Shown: positions 1-50,748 of the stretch, one piece after another | Position numbering within the stretch: position 1 is the stretch's first letter | How the letters are laid out: each line of letters starts with the position of its first letter | NCBI GenBank assembly: GCA_964016885.1 | Contig: OZ024748.1 | Location: 27,194,515-27,258,514 of the forward strand | Length of the DNA: 64,000 bases | From: Eledone cirrhosa | Taxonomy: Eukaryota; Mollusca; Cephalopoda; Octopoda; Eledonidae | Reading direction: 5' to 3' | Notes under the pieces: generated by a model | Told to the model about the DNA's origin: nothing | What the model saw: only the letters and a program-made list of their open reading frames with translations | Database searches by the model: none | Program-made: the position numbers and the translations under genes

Positions 1-190
1 AATTGGCAGTATTGGTAGAAGGTTGGACGCCATGCTTTGACGCATAGAGTTATGGCCCTTTCCATTCTGAGTTCAAATCCCGCCAAGGTTAACTTTGCTT
101 TTCATCCTTACGGGGTCGATAAAATAAAGTACCAGTAATGTACTGGGTAATTGCTGGCCTTGTGCCAAAAGTAGAAACAATTATTATTTC
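1..190 (+). repeat. tRNA-derived SINE (octopus type)
   Basis: The copy begins at or before the window edge. A tRNA-like head has an A-box-like TGGTAGAAGG stretch and a B-box-like GAGTTCAAATCC. The body reads from the GGGTCGATAAAATAAAGTAC block to GGCCTTGTGCCAAAAGTAG and ends in an ATT-rich tail. The same body recurs, mostly reversed, at 21190, 23478, 24140, 24298, 52387, 55200 and 55343, and on the + strand near 25.1-25.9 kb. It is a pol III retroposon with no coding capacity. Confidence 0.85.
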
Positions 191-930
191 TAACACACAA
201 ACCTCTCCCTGTCAGCGTTATAATCTCCATACTCTTCACCATATTCATTAACTTTCTATACCTGGTCTGAATGTTTCCATAATAGAAACCATACTTTCTA
301 TTATGGAATCGTTTTATAGTTTAATACTTATACAAAATTTGTTAAGTGGTTGGTGATCATATACATACAATATAAGGTATAGAAGACTCGTTTGTCTGGC
401 TGAGCATATGCTAACCTCTCTAGTGATGGTGCCATGATAAAATGCATCCAGTACACTCTGTAAAGGAGATGGTGTATTGAGTATATTATTTAATTGTGAT
501 TTCTTACCGATCTCCATCAGAAAACCGTTCTTAATTACATATATATGTATACTTTGTTGAATTACCAAACTCATGAGCAGATCGATGCTAGAGTTGGCTC
601 TATAGCTTCCATAGGTGACTTGGAGCCAATCATATGCTAAAAGCATGTAACAGGTTGATACGCAATAAAAACATAAACACAGGTATATGAGACTTCATTG
701 ATTTTTCTTATATAAGAAGAAAAAAACTGATGAAGTTAAATGTGTGTATATATATACACACACATATATAACCTATATATATCTATATATATATATATGT
801 ATAGTTAAATAAGATAACAAGGACGATGGTTACTCCTTCATTACATTTATTGGTTGGTGACATGCGTTTCGCCACTGATCAGCTCAAGGTTCAATCTGTA
901 TCGATCTGACCTGACTCTGTAATCCGCGGC
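191..930. other. no gene recognised
   Basis: AT-rich sequence with a (TA)n tract at 740-800. The piece at 404-475 resembles 38505-38580, so at least part is repeat-derived. A 110-codon minus-strand open frame at 314-646 crosses that repeat and has no recognisable domain. Confidence 0.5.
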
Positions 931-1249
931 TCGTCAGACCCATTGTAATGTTAATGGGAGAATGAATACATGCTGTATGATAAAGTCAGAAGTTTCAATG
1001 GTGGTCAGTAAAGTTTGTTTTGATTGGTGGATTAGTTGATAGGGATGTTTTGCCTGTAGTGTATGTGGGTGGGTGGGTGTGGTGAAAAATTTGTGGTGTC
1101 GATCGATCGTAGGTTGAAATGGGCGGTGGTGTGGGGGTGCTGGCTGTTGGTAGACAGTTTGGCATGTAGAAGTGGCTGATTTGTGTGTGTGGTGTGGGTG
1201 TGGTGTTGTTGTTTGTGATAAAGATGAAAGGTTGCAGTGTTTATGGTGG

Positions 1250-1412
1250 TGTGATGATTGTGTTGCTGCCCATGTCTCACTACCATGCAGCATCGCGCAA
1301 CTCACACAGGCATCATATAACCATCCTTTCGTGTGCAGGGAGAAACCCTTCTTTGTCACATGCTAATGTGATCATCTAGGTACTGGAAGCTATCAACCAC
1401 TTCTATAGGAAA
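1250..1412 (-). pseudogene. RTE-like LINE ORF2 C-terminal fragment
   Basis: The minus strand reads a diverged version of the block that precedes MLHGSETWAA in the RTE copies at 14.8 kb and 47.3 kb, then jumps upstream to a VDSFQYL-like segment at 1370-1410. The stretch that should lie between them is missing, so this is an internally deleted relic. Confidence 0.7.
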
Positions 1413-1469
1413 AATTGGTCTAAAAATGAGTCTATCACAGCGATGTCTACTGCCATATATATACTGTAT

Positions 1470-1625
1470 AATATACAGGGCACATCTCGTATAGTAGTGT
1501 GAATTTCAGGTTGACCTAGCAGAACAACAGTGTCATGCTCTATTGCCATAATATACAGGGCACATCTCGTATAGTAGTGTGAATTTCAGGTTGACCTAGC
1601 AGAACAACAGTATCATGCTCTATTT
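1470..1625. repeat. 82-bp tandem duplication
   Basis: Two near-identical copies of a unit starting ATAATATACAGGGCACATC lie head to tail at about 1470-1551 and 1552-1625. They differ by single bases (GTGTCATG versus GTATCATG), which points to a recent duplication of otherwise unique sequence. Confidence 0.85.
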
Positions 1626-1659
1626 AGCATGTAACCTGTTTAACATTTAACATTTAACA

Positions 1660-1935
1660 TGTACAATACACATACATACATACACATATACATAATACAC
1701 ATACATATACATACATATATACATAATACACATACATATACATACATATATACATAATACACATACATACATATACATACATACAAATACATACACTAAC
1801 ATATTCATATGCACACACAATACATATACACAATGCACATACATATACATATAGTCATACATACACATATCCACACACATACACACATAATGCACATATA
1901 CATACAACCACACATACACATGCACACATATGCAG
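1660..1935. repeat. (CATA)n-rich microsatellite
   Basis: Irregular CATACATA/CACATA repeats. Open frames here on both strands are by-products of the repeat. Confidence 0.9.
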
Positions 1936-1959
1936 ACTCGTGGACACATATTCCACTCA

Positions 1960-2290
1960 CTTCATTTCTACTTCATCGCTTCAGTAAGTCTCAGCAATTT
2001 GAGGTCAGCTCTCACTACCTCTGCTCAGGTCTTTCTTGATCTACCTCTGCTGTACCTTCTTTCCACTGGGATTTCCTGGCATTTCTACACCCCATGATCA
2101 TCATCCATGCACATCACATGTCTGTACCAACACAGTCTTCTTTCCTGCACACCATTTCGGATTCCTTCTAAACCAAACTTCTCCCTCAGCTTGTCCTCTG
2201 CAGTCACAGCTTATATATCATCATCATCGTTTTTAAGTCCACTTTTCCATGCTTGCATGAGTTCGATGGGTCCTTCCCACCATGGCATCT
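1960..2290 (-). pseudogene. RTE-like LINE ORF2 C-terminus, subfamily 3, decayed
   Basis: The minus strand gives remnants of a YGHVMRM-like block, then QEIPVE, an RKT-AEVVRAD segment and a stretch ending near LRLTEAM. It contains stops. It parallels the better preserved copy at 53555-54115, and ends toward a tail that reads AAAAGTGGAC on the element strand. Confidence 0.7.
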
Positions 2291-2639
2291 CTCCACTTGT
2301 TGCGTATATATTAATAAAAAATCGGAGGTCATATTCAGTTGATTCAAGTTTATTTAAAACTCTGTTATACATATTTCACTGAGGACTATCAGTTATGATA
2401 GCCTGAGCTCTTCAGACGGCAAAACCTAAAATAGTAGCATCGGCGAACATGTTTCTGGGTCATTACCCTTCTTCAGGACTGTATACTTCTATGCCACTCT
2501 GTTGAATGGTTGAAAACATATAGCATTTTCTAAAGTATACATTGGCTGATTAGCCTCATTTGCATACCGATCGATTTTAGGTTGGTCTTGCTGAAAATAA
2601 AAAATTAAAAACTTTATAATGGAACCACTCGGTTCCATG

Positions 2640-3240
2640 GTTCCACTACAAGATACAGTGTGGCCAAATGGCCAGCTCCTCCTCATAATGGGTCCATCCA
2701 ATTTCACACTGTAAACGTGATTGGTGTTTCGGATGGACATCCAGCAGCAGAAACGTGGTCCTGACTAGCTTCATAAGTCCCTCACTGTAAATATGGTTGG
2801 TGTTAGGAAGGGCGTCTGGCAACTGTAAAATGCCAGCTAAAACCGGTCCCATATGAACAAAGTCCAGTGTGGCCAACTTGTTGGACTCTCTCCATAATGG
2901 GAACATGCAGTTTGATACTGCAAATTTGGTTAGGAAGGACATCTAACAGCCGTAAGAACCCAGCCAAGGCACTGTCCCATATAAGCAAGGTACAGCTTAT
3001 TTTGAATTTAATGGCTCTCATTGGAACAGTGCTTCCCTGCTGCTGGAAATTGTTTTTCATTTTGTTTTGTTTCTATTCATTGTCTTGTCCTTCTTTTGTT
3101 AATTTTCTTAAGTTTATCTACTAATATGACAAATGTATTTATCTCCTCTCCACCCCATTTATTGTAATGGCTTACATTTTTTAACATGTTCCACCCTTGC
3201 AAGCAGGGAAAAGTGGATGTAAAATGATGATGATGATTAT
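2640..3240 (+). repeat. Decayed RTE/SINE 3'-tail repeats ending in (ATG)n
   Basis: Three partial copies of a block containing TTGGTTAGGAAGGACATC or close variants follow one another. The last closes at 3195-3240 with the tail CAAGCAGGGAAAAGTGGA...ATGATGATGAT. This is the same 3' tail as the SINE at 54264 and the RTE fragment at 53.6 kb, so the stretch is a cluster of old retroposon tails. Confidence 0.65.
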
Positions 3241-3634
3241 TATATCCTTATGGATAAACGAATACACTGCAACAATATAATCGCAACAAATGGCAATAAC
3301 CACATGTAACGGAACAGCAATTTTTTAAGAACCAACAATCCAACACGCTAACTCGAACTGTGACTTGAACTCCAACTTCGACTATCAACACACGAACTGT
3401 GGAACTAGTACCCCCCCCCCCCCCCACACACACTTACTCAGGCCGCTACTATTTTTATGTAGTGGTCCAGCCCATTCTCGCCATGGGAGGGAGGGGGAGG
3501 CCTCGTACTCTCGCATAACAATGATGATATCTTACTTTCTTCTTCTTGCTTATTTTCTTTTTCTTTTTCGATGATGATGATTCCCATATAAATGTTTCAT
3601 CTCTGCTAACCAAGTCATAATCATTCTGTTTTAG

Positions 3635-3711
3635 GAGTGGAATTATCAGAAAGACAGAACTGACCACCAACGTATAAACGTATAAAAATTGTAAAAGACT
3701 AAGAAGTGAAA
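3635..3711 (+). other. Candidate 5' UTR part of first coding exon
   Basis: TTCTGTTTTAG at 3624-3634 is a good 3' splice site shortly before the transporter start codon. If used, a non-coding first exon lies further upstream and 3635-3711 is 5' UTR. No promoter could be identified. This is inference from splice-site shape only. Confidence 0.4.
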
Positions 3712-42343
<38,632 letters not shown>

Positions 42344-43963
42344 CATTAAATGTCTAAACTGGCTGTTAAACAAATGTTTTATCATTTGGAACAGAGGTTT
42401 AACTTTAAGAAGCTTTCAGGGAACCAAAATCAAAAGGAACTTGCCCCTGAAACCTTCATGGACATGTAATATCCTGATATCATTCCAACTTTGGATACTC
42501 TGAATTGAACTAAATTCTAAATGTTTGCTTGACATGGTTTAGTTTTCGGTGAGAAATCAAAAACAAACAATGCCAAAATACAAAAAATTCCAAACATAAC
42601 AAAATAGAATTGATTGAAACATCTACAAATTTTATTAAACAATATTTCTCAGAGAAAAGAAAATCATTTGAACGACTTGAAACACTGTTTAACTTCATCA
42701 AATACTAATAGGTTTTCATATGAAACCCTGTGTTCACTCATTTCTACTCAGAACGACTACTCTCTGCAATTCCTTTCCCCTCCTACACATGCATTTCTTC
42801 CTGTAGACATAGACTGGCTCTAAAACAGTTTGAACAGAACATCAACCACATCAATCTCACTACTAATGCTGGACGGCCCTGTTCCTTCTGACTCAACCAT
42901 TAACATAAATTATGTAGATTTTCCCAGACCCCCCCCCCCCCCCCCCAAATCTTCCAATGTCTAATTCACAATATCAAACGTTAGATTCATTAAACCTCAA
43001 TTATAATAATGTTGAGCCAAAAACAAACCATTAACAACAACAACAACAAACCCAGGATGGTTTATAAACTATATGAAACATTTATTAACTTTTTCTTCAG
43101 ATCTGTTCAAATATAGATTTGTGTGGTTTGTTTAACGTTGAGAAAATGGCAGAGTAACGTCTTCAAAACAAAGTTTTCTTGAGAAAAAACTATTTTTTGG
43201 CTGCTTTCAAATGAAAGAGCAATATATATATATATATATATATAATACAAAATGAGATCATTGTGGCAAATACTCACACACACACACACATATATATTAT
43301 ACAAAATACTCCAGGCATCAACTGTACATTGTTTAATTAAATAGGAATGCTCACAGAATACTCAAACATTCATCAAATGTATGATAAGTACTTCATCAAA
43401 CGAAATTATGGTTTTCCCAAAGGAGATTCTTGTTGAACAAACTATATTAAACATTTATTTTTTTTTATTTATATATTTTAAAAAGGAAATATCTGAGAAA
43501 CTAATACCAACTTTATATATATATATACAAGAACTAACACTGCATGAAAGGATGATTTTAACTATTGAAGCTACTTAGTTGCCATAATTCTAATGAAATA
43601 CGTTGCCTTTGATTTTCAAATAAGTTTGAAAATTATCAAGAATCTGACAGAATTTAGTGATATAGCTAACTTTCTCATCATTTATCTGGTGTTTGGAGAC
43701 ATTTTAACTGAAACCGTTTTGTTTCATAGAACTAGACCATTGAGTGATGTGTCAAAATGTTTTCCCCTTCTCTGTAATCAAGGTCACTGATGCAGTTCTG
43801 CTATAACCAATTGATACATATTTACTGGGCTAAATATTTTACAAATCTTTCACAGATGATGCCCACTCATCTATCCTTTCACTCTAAAAAGAGGGAACAA
43901 TCATTAAGGATACAAAAGCAATATCGCTAGATTTATTTTATTGTTGTTCAAATATGAAGCTAC
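42344..43963 (+). other. Probable 3' UTR and flank
   Basis: No gene-like frame. Contains a C20 run near 42930, (TA)n at 43222 and an AT-rich stretch at 43570-43770 with the TTTTGTTTCATAGAAC piece also seen at 37650 and 38030. Confidence 0.4.
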
Positions 43964-43969
43964 AATAAA
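43964..43969 (+). terminator. Possible polyadenylation signal
   Basis: AATAAA, 1.6 kb after the stop codon, followed by AC- and T-rich sequence. It is the first clear hexamer I see downstream; real 3' end unknown. Confidence 0.3.
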
Positions 43970-44059
43970 AACACATTTTTACAATAATTAACACAAAAAT
44001 ATATACAACAAAAACAACTATCAATGTGACAATGAATAATATTTTATAAAGCAAATGTT

Positions 44060-44180
44060 ATGTATACATACATACATACATATATACATATACACATACA
44101 TACACACATATATACATACACATATGCATACATGCACACATACGTACACATGCACATACATATATATATGCACACACACA
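44060..44180. repeat. (TACA)n microsatellite
   Basis: CATACATACATATATACATA-type repeat. Confidence 0.92.
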
Positions 44181-44439
44181 TTGACCATATTTCTGTATGT
44201 TTGATAAATCTTTTAAAATAATAAAAAATAAATAGAAATAGAAAAAACGAAAAACAAAATGAAATAAAATTTCAAGGGAACCCTTATTCCACAAGTTTTG
44301 CTTTTGAATGTGACGAGGTTACACTTATCATTGTATTTGATCCAGCTTTTTACTTTCTGTGTTGTTTGGTGGCAGACTTAAGCTGTCAGCCAGTATACCA
44401 ACACCACTGCCTGAATCTTGAGTGCCCTTAGTGGTAGAA

Positions 44440-44545
44440 ACAATATGTCACCCAGTTGTGACTGACAGATAGTATCAGCAATGGAAGCATTGTTTCCTTG
44501 GTCCGATTTGATGATATTGTTATGAAGGAGATTGTAAAGTCAATC
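44440..44545 (-). repeat. Diverged unit of the 57.6-kb repeat
   Basis: The + strand reads CAGATAGTATCAGCAATGGA and GCATTGTTTCCTTGGTCCG; the reverse complement matches units at 57730-57985. Confidence 0.65.
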
Positions 44546-45007
44546 ATCAGATGCAAATGGTATCACTCAAATTCGAAACACTACTCCCTAGATCTACAAA
44601 AGAAAGCGAGGAAAACCGAACAATGGATCACGTGACTGATTTGAAGCATGATGCACGTGTTTTTTTGTGTGTTTCACTGGAAGTAGACTATTTAAACCGG
44701 TGGAGTTGCCAATGCAGGGAGCTGGTGTGAGGTTGGCAGCAAGAGCAGTTGGTCTTACATTGGCGGCGTAGTAAAGACAATTGGTGTAAAGTTGTTGATG
44801 TGAATAGTCGGTGTGAACTCGGGTGGCAAAGAACATTACACAAGACATCCAGCCTGGTGCATCTATTTCTTCTGTTCTAAGCAAGTTGGCTTGCTGGGCA
44901 GGACATTTGGAATCAGAAGTGGGATTTTCATTGCTGCAGAGAGCTAACTGTTCGCTTTGGAGTCGGAAGGAGCTAGGCAGGGAAGGAAGAGGTATCACTG
45001 GCTGCAA

Positions 45008-45185
45008 TCATGAAAATGTTAAACTATCAAAATGATAGACTTATTAAGTTTAAGGAAGAGCAGAAAGTGTAGCACACACGTCTTAATGGAGAGCAGGACA
45101 CATTCATGAGAGGAATGGAGAAGGATCAACAGCAATTGCAGGAGGAAGAAAAACAGTTCAAGTAGAAGGTACATGAAGAATTACA
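45008..45185 (+). pseudogene. Gag-like coiled-coil start of a retroelement
   Basis: ATG at 45010 opens MKMLNYQNDRLIKFKEEQK, then a stop, then a Glu/Gln-rich stretch MRGMEKDQQQLQEEEKQFK and another stop. The composition and position after a leader-like region (44640-45007) suggest the first codons of a retrotransposon gag. No RT is attached; the piece ends at the hairpin element. Confidence 0.45.
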
Positions 45186-45216
45186 GCAGTACAGATATCA
45201 TATATATATAATATAT

Positions 45217-45531
45217 ATATAAGTATGTATATGTACATACATATATGTATACAGACGTACAGTAGTATGTATATATATATATATATACATACATGCACAC
45301 ATATATATATGTACGTATGGATTTACGGTGTTGAACAAAAGGGCAACGATGGTTGCTAAACACTGTACGGCTTAATTCGGGATGTTTGTTTACAAACAAA
45401 CCGAGCATTATAATAGATGTTCGGTAAATCCATACGTACATATATATATGTGTGCATGTATGCATATATATACATACTACTGTACGTCTGTATACATATA
45501 TGTATGTACATATACATACTTATATTTAAGT
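45217..45531. mobile_element. Foldback (hairpin) element, about 110-bp arms
   Basis: Left arm 45217-45326 and right arm 45425-45531 are reverse complements over about 105 bp with one small length change in a (TA)n run and one substitution. The 98-bp loop from GGTGTTGAACAAAAGGGC to AATAGATGTTCG has its own short palindrome, GTTTGTTTACAAACAAAC. MITE-like. Confidence 0.85.
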
Positions 45532-45614
45532 AACAGTCGTACTAAGAGTCAGAAATGAAATTTCGTTTCCTTTTTTCTATATATATATATATATGATATA
45601 TATATATATAATAG

Positions 45615-48035
45615 ATAGAGACATTCAATGTAGAAGAGCACTGGGAGTTCCTAAAAAATAACTTACTACAGGCGACGGATGAGATCTGTGGTTGGAGTAA
45701 GACCACAAGCAGGAGGAGAGTGACTTGGTGGTGGAACAATAAGGTAGATGAGGCAGTTAAGGCCAAGAGACAGGCAAGGAAAGAATGGAAGAATGGGGGA
45801 AGCAGAGTACATTACATAGAGACCAAGAGGGAAGCTAGGCGACAAGTATACTTAGCTAGGAGGGAAGCAGAGGATAGAAAATTCAAGCATGTTTTGCAAC
45901 GTGAGGACCAGAAACAGGAGGTGTTCAAGATTACGAGGCAGTGTGTCAGAGAGAATTGTGATGTCATTGGAGAGAAGTGTATCCAGAATGATAAAGGTGA
46001 GCTTGCCCTCACAAGTGTTGAGAAGAAAGATGCATGGAAGAGCCATTATGATAGATTACTAAATGAGGAGAATGCATGGGAAGAAGAGACCCTACCCCAA
46101 GTAGACCCTATAGAGGGGCCAACAGTACAAGTCAGCAGCAGTGTAGTAAGTAAGGCAATCAAAGATATGAAGATGGGGAAGGCAACCAGTCCATTGGATA
46201 TAGCTGCCGAGATGCTGAAGGCATCTGGGTCTGTAGGTCACACTATAACCACACATATTGTTAACCAGGTAATACTAGAAGGTGTCATACCAAAAGATTG
46301 GTGCAGTAGCATCATTGTCAACTGCTACAAAGGTAAAGATGATCCACTAGATAGAGGAAACTATAGAGGTATAAAGCTGATGGACCAGGTCATGAAAGTA
46401 ACAGAAAGAGTTATAGCACAGTTGATTAGGGACCGGGTGAAACTAGATGAGATGCAATTTGGGTTTGTACCAGGAAGAGGCACCACTGATGCCCTCTTCC
46501 TTGTGAGGCAGTTACAGGAAAAGTACCTAGCTAAAAGTAAGCCACTCTACCTGGCATTCGTCGATCTTGAGAAAGCCTTTGACAGAGTTCCACGTGCTGT
46601 AATCTGGTGGGCTCTTAGAAAACTAGGAGTAGATGAATGGCTTGTAAAAGCTGTACAAGTCATGTATAGGGGAGCAGTCAGCAAAGTTAGGATTAGCAAT
46701 GAGTATAGCGAGGAATTTAGCGTGTCCACCTGGGCTCTGTTCTTAGCCCTCTCCTGTTCATCATAGACCTGCAGGCAATAACGGAGGAGTTTAAGACCGG
46801 ATGCCCATGGGAACTCCTGTATGCTGATGACCTCGCACTTATAGCTGAATCTATAGTAGAACTAGAGAATAAATTCCAAACTTGGAAGCAGGGACTAGAA
46901 AGAAAGGGTCTCAAAGTCAACATGACAAAGACTAAGGTCCTTGTAAGTAGACGAGAAAACAGAACCCAGATCCCCTCATGGAAATGGCCTTGCTCAGTAT
47001 GTAGGAATAGTGTAGGTAGGAACTCCATTCTCTGCCCCAAATGCAAACAATGGGTACACAAGAGATGTAGCGGGATCTCAGGAAGCTTAATTAAGAATGT
47101 AGGCTTCACATGCAGCAGCTGTGCTGGGACAGCAAGCAGCAAACAGCCACAGGAAACAAGTACCACCAATCTCTGGGAGGGCTCTGTAGACAGCTTCTGC
47201 TACCTAGGTGACCGAATTAGCAGCGGACGTGGGTGTTCAGAAAGTACAATAACTAGGGTAAGAACGGGATGGAAGAAGTTCAGGGAACTACTGCCACTGC
47301 TAGCTGCAAAAGGCTTCTCCCTCAAAATGAAAGGCAGACTGTATGATGCGTGTATTCGAACAGCAATGTTACATGGTAGTGAGACCTGGGCACTGAAGGT
47401 GGAAGACTTACGTAGGTTAGAAAGAAACGAAGCCTGCATGCTCCGATGGATGTGTAATAGTAATATACGGGAACGACAAAGCATAAATCAATGTGAGAGA
47501 GAGACTGAGCATAAGAGAATCAAATGCTGTGTGCAGGAGAGGCGGTTGCGTTGGTATGGACATGTGATGCGTATGAAGGATGACAGCTGCATAAAAAGGT
47601 GCAGAGCGCTAGAAGTCAATGGAAACCGCGGAGTGGGGAGACCCAAGAAGACCTGGGATGAGGTGATAAAAGCCGACCTTACCCAATTACTCCTCTCAAA
47701 GGCGATGACACATGACCGTGATCTCTGGCGTCACACAGTAATACAGAGTACTCGACCCCCCATGGGTACAAGCTGAAGCATATAGACAATATGCCCCCAC
47801 ACCCACTGCAAGGTGGTCGTGGAGGTGCCACGGCAAAAAAGCACCCAGCCCACACTGAAAATGAGGTTGGTGTTAGGAAGGGAATCCAGCTGTAGAAATC
47901 AAGCCAAAATCAGTTCCTGTATGAGCAAGACATGGTCAGCCGACCAGACACTGCCCACAACAGGTCAACCCGTCTAATCCATGCTAGCGTGGAAGAACGG
48001 ACGTAAAACGGTGATGATGATGATGATGATGATGA
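45615..48035 (+). pseudogene. RTE-like LINE (subfamily 2), 5'-truncated
   Basis: Starts in the endonuclease-RT linker after a (TA)n tract and runs through RT, finger and C-terminal blocks to TGA at 47776, then a 3' UTR and a (GAT)n tail at 48012-48035. A 10-bp deletion near 46722 shifts the frame just before the QGSVLSPLL block. The finger is intact (CSVC, CPKC, H, C, CSSC). At 47490-47530 two indels of opposite sign change about ten residues (INQCERETEHKRIK) and restore the frame. YADD is present near 46818. Closest to the 18.6-21.2 kb copy. Confidence 0.9.
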
Positions 48036-48065
48036 TATAATGTATAAAAACATTTTTTTCCAATT

Positions 48066-48087
48066 CCCCCCCCCCCCCCCCCCCCCC
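48066..48087. repeat. Poly-C run
   Basis: About 22 consecutive C. Similar runs occur at 3411, 6715 and 42930. Confidence 0.9.
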
Positions 48088-48104
48088 GTCCCCTCAATCT
48101 ATCT

Positions 48105-48250
48105 TATTTCTCATTCTTTCTTCTGATAAAGGGCTAGCGTCCGAAACGTTAAGACCTTCTTCCTGCTATATCAAGTGTTAACCTAATATATCCCTTCCAT
48201 ATACTGTGTACCGATTGTGTTGTTATTTCTGTTTACCTTTTACACACACA
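48105..48250 (+). repeat. Dispersed repeat with CTGATAAAGGGCTAGCGTCC motif
   Basis: CTGATAA at 48123 and GAAACG at 48143, then TGCTATATCAAGTGTTAACC and TTGTGTTGTTATTTCTGTTT. Same family as 22140 and 33860. Confidence 0.7.
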
Positions 48251-48315
48251 CACATATATATATATGATATATATATATATATGATATATATATATGATAT
48301 ATATATATATATATG

Positions 48316-48346
<31 letters not shown>

Positions 48347-48388
48347 ATATATATATATATATATATATATGATATATATATATATATA

Positions 48389-48449
<61 letters not shown>
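48250..48449. repeat. (TA)n/(GATATA)n microsatellite
   Basis: TATATATGATATATAT repeats passing into pure (TA)n. Confidence 0.97.
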
Positions 48450-48450
<1 letters not shown>

Positions 48451-49650
48451 TAGCAGCAGGACCCGGTGTTGCACGGGGTAGGAAACGTGAAATAGAAACA
48501 CGCACATGCAAAGATTGAGGAACGTAGCTGTGTACTTTTTGAATTCCCTTATTCTCAGGGAAAGATTGTTCATCTACTGGAAACGTAGAACACCAGCAGG
48601 CCCGAATCATGAAACATCTGCATGCATGTGCAAAATCTGAAGAAAATCAGCTGGATACTCTTTAAGCGTACTAAATCTTAGAGTATGATTTTTCTTGCAT
48701 TTGGAGAAAATCGGTTAGGTACTTTTTGAGTTTTATAGATTCGTACCCAGTCATCAGGACAGACATCATCTGAATGAGAGACGTAGTCAATTGTATGAAA
48801 ACAAAGTAGGGATTTACGTTTAAGTAGGGATATTGAGATGACGAAATCAGCGTTGCAACACAGCTGCAGCAGAAGGGGGTCATAGTGCAATTAGCACATA
48901 CGGTGGGCGGCACTGGTTGCACTGCGTTTACGCAGCAACAAAGGTGCGACAAAAGGGGTCACCGCGGAATTAGCACAACCGCTGTTCGGCGTACTTGCGC
49001 AGGACGTTCATACTGCGGTGTAGGTGCGACAAAAGGGGGCTTAGTAGAGGTAGCACAGACGTGAGTTTTACGGCAACGTACACAGGGCCCGGATTTGCGC
49101 GTGATGAAAGCACGAAGCGTCAACAGGGCGCCGACAAAAATTTTAAGGTCCTCCTCATTTCCTCAATCCCCCGAAAACGGTCCTGCTTAAAAGTAATTAA
49201 GTGTTGTGTCCTCTGTTAAATAAACCAAATTTTTAACGAAATATTATACGATACGATGTTTAAGTAGGGTTTATATTGAAAATGAAAATGGCATATAATG
49301 TCCAATGCTAATTCGTAAATTTCCTAGAAACCATTAATGAAATCGGAAAATGTTTTGTTCACAGCAATGCGTGGGGACTAATGTGTTCTGCAAATTTCGT
49401 GGAAATCGGCTGGATTATCTTTAAGTTACGCCTCAAAAAAGCCTAAAAATGCCTTTAAAATGCGGTTTTACGCCTAATGCGGGCCTTAGAGTTGAAAAAA
49501 TTAAAATGTTTAGCCCATTGCACTTCAAGAAATATAAGTAACGCATGTGTAAAGTTTGAAAAAAATCGGTCGGGTACTTCTCGAGTTTTAGGGATTTACA
49601 CAGATCGACAGACAGACAGACATCCTCTGTTTTATATATAGAGAGAGATG
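48450..49650 (+). mobile_element. Unassigned 1.2-kb element bounded by TA repeats
   Basis: Left end ATACTAGCAGCAGGACCCGG, right end ACAGACAGACATCCTCTGTT then TTATATATAGAGAG. This end pattern resembles a widespread class of animal repeats inserted in TA tracts. The body repeats CGGTTAGGTACTTTTTGAGT / CGGTCGGGTACTTCTCGAGT and has three imperfect 80-bp GGTGCGACAAAAGGGG units at 48860-49075. No long frame. Strand is arbitrary. Confidence 0.6.
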
Positions 49651-50147
49651 ATATATATATATATATATATGATATATATATATATGATATATATATGATA
49701 TATATATATATATATGATATATATATGATATATATATATGATATATATATATATATATGATATATATATGATATATATATATATATATGATATATATATG
49801 ATATATATATATGATATATATATATATATATGATATATATATGATATATATATAAATATATATGATATATATATATATATATGATATATATATGATATAT
49901 ATATATATATATATATGATATATATATATATATATATGATATATATATGATATATATATATATATATATATATGATATATATCTGATATATATATGATAT
50001 ATATATATGATATATGTATGATATATATATGATATATATATATATATATATATGATATATATATATATATGATATATATATGATATATGATATATATATA
50101 TATATATATGATATATATATGATATATATATATATATGATATATATA

Positions 50148-50184
<37 letters not shown>

Positions 50185-50223
50185 ATATATATGATATATA
50201 TATATATATATATGATATATATA

Positions 50224-50262
<39 letters not shown>
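49650..50262. repeat. (TATATATGA)n microsatellite, over 600 bp
   Basis: TA runs of varying length separated by TGATATA; open frames of Tyr/Ile/Ser/His are artefacts. Confidence 0.97.
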
Positions 50263-50266
<4 letters not shown>

Positions 50267-50553
50267 CATGAGAAGAAAGAAGAATACTGCGTGGTTGCAC
50301 ATGGGTTACATATGATAAAATTAGTCCTTCGTCAGTGATTTGACAACCATCATTGGTATTTCATCGCATTAAAAATCAGATACCTCAGGTTGGTGCGAGC
50401 AATAACTAAAAAAAGTTATTGGGACCAGTAAATCGCCTAAAGCGAGGGGGACAAGTAAACAACATAGAAAGATAAAAGCAAACCAAAGATAGTAAAATAA
50501 ACAAGCAACATGGTTGTCCGGTCAGCATAAACTGGGTGGATTTCATGAGCGAT

Positions 50554-50610
<57 letters not shown>

Positions 50611-50748
50611 ATAAAAATACTTGAGTGCATTAGAGTTAAACACACTCGTCGTATTAGAGAAATGAGAGTATAAGATATAGCTCAATGTTATCCAACAGAG
50701 CCGAAAAATTATATAAAAAATAAACAAAGAAACTTTTAATTCATCAAA

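Noticed and set aside
1..90. tRNA gene at window start
   Set aside because: Belongs to a SINE family with many copies in the window.
314..646. 110-codon minus frame
   Set aside because: Partly overlaps a repeat also found at 38.5 kb; no recognisable domain and no splice support.
49433..50302. 289-codon Tyr/Ile/Ser frame
   Set aside because: TATATGA microsatellite.
50300..50350. Hammerhead on minus strand from CTGACGAAGGAC
   Set aside because: CTGANGA present but no GAAAC box or stem I partner within range.
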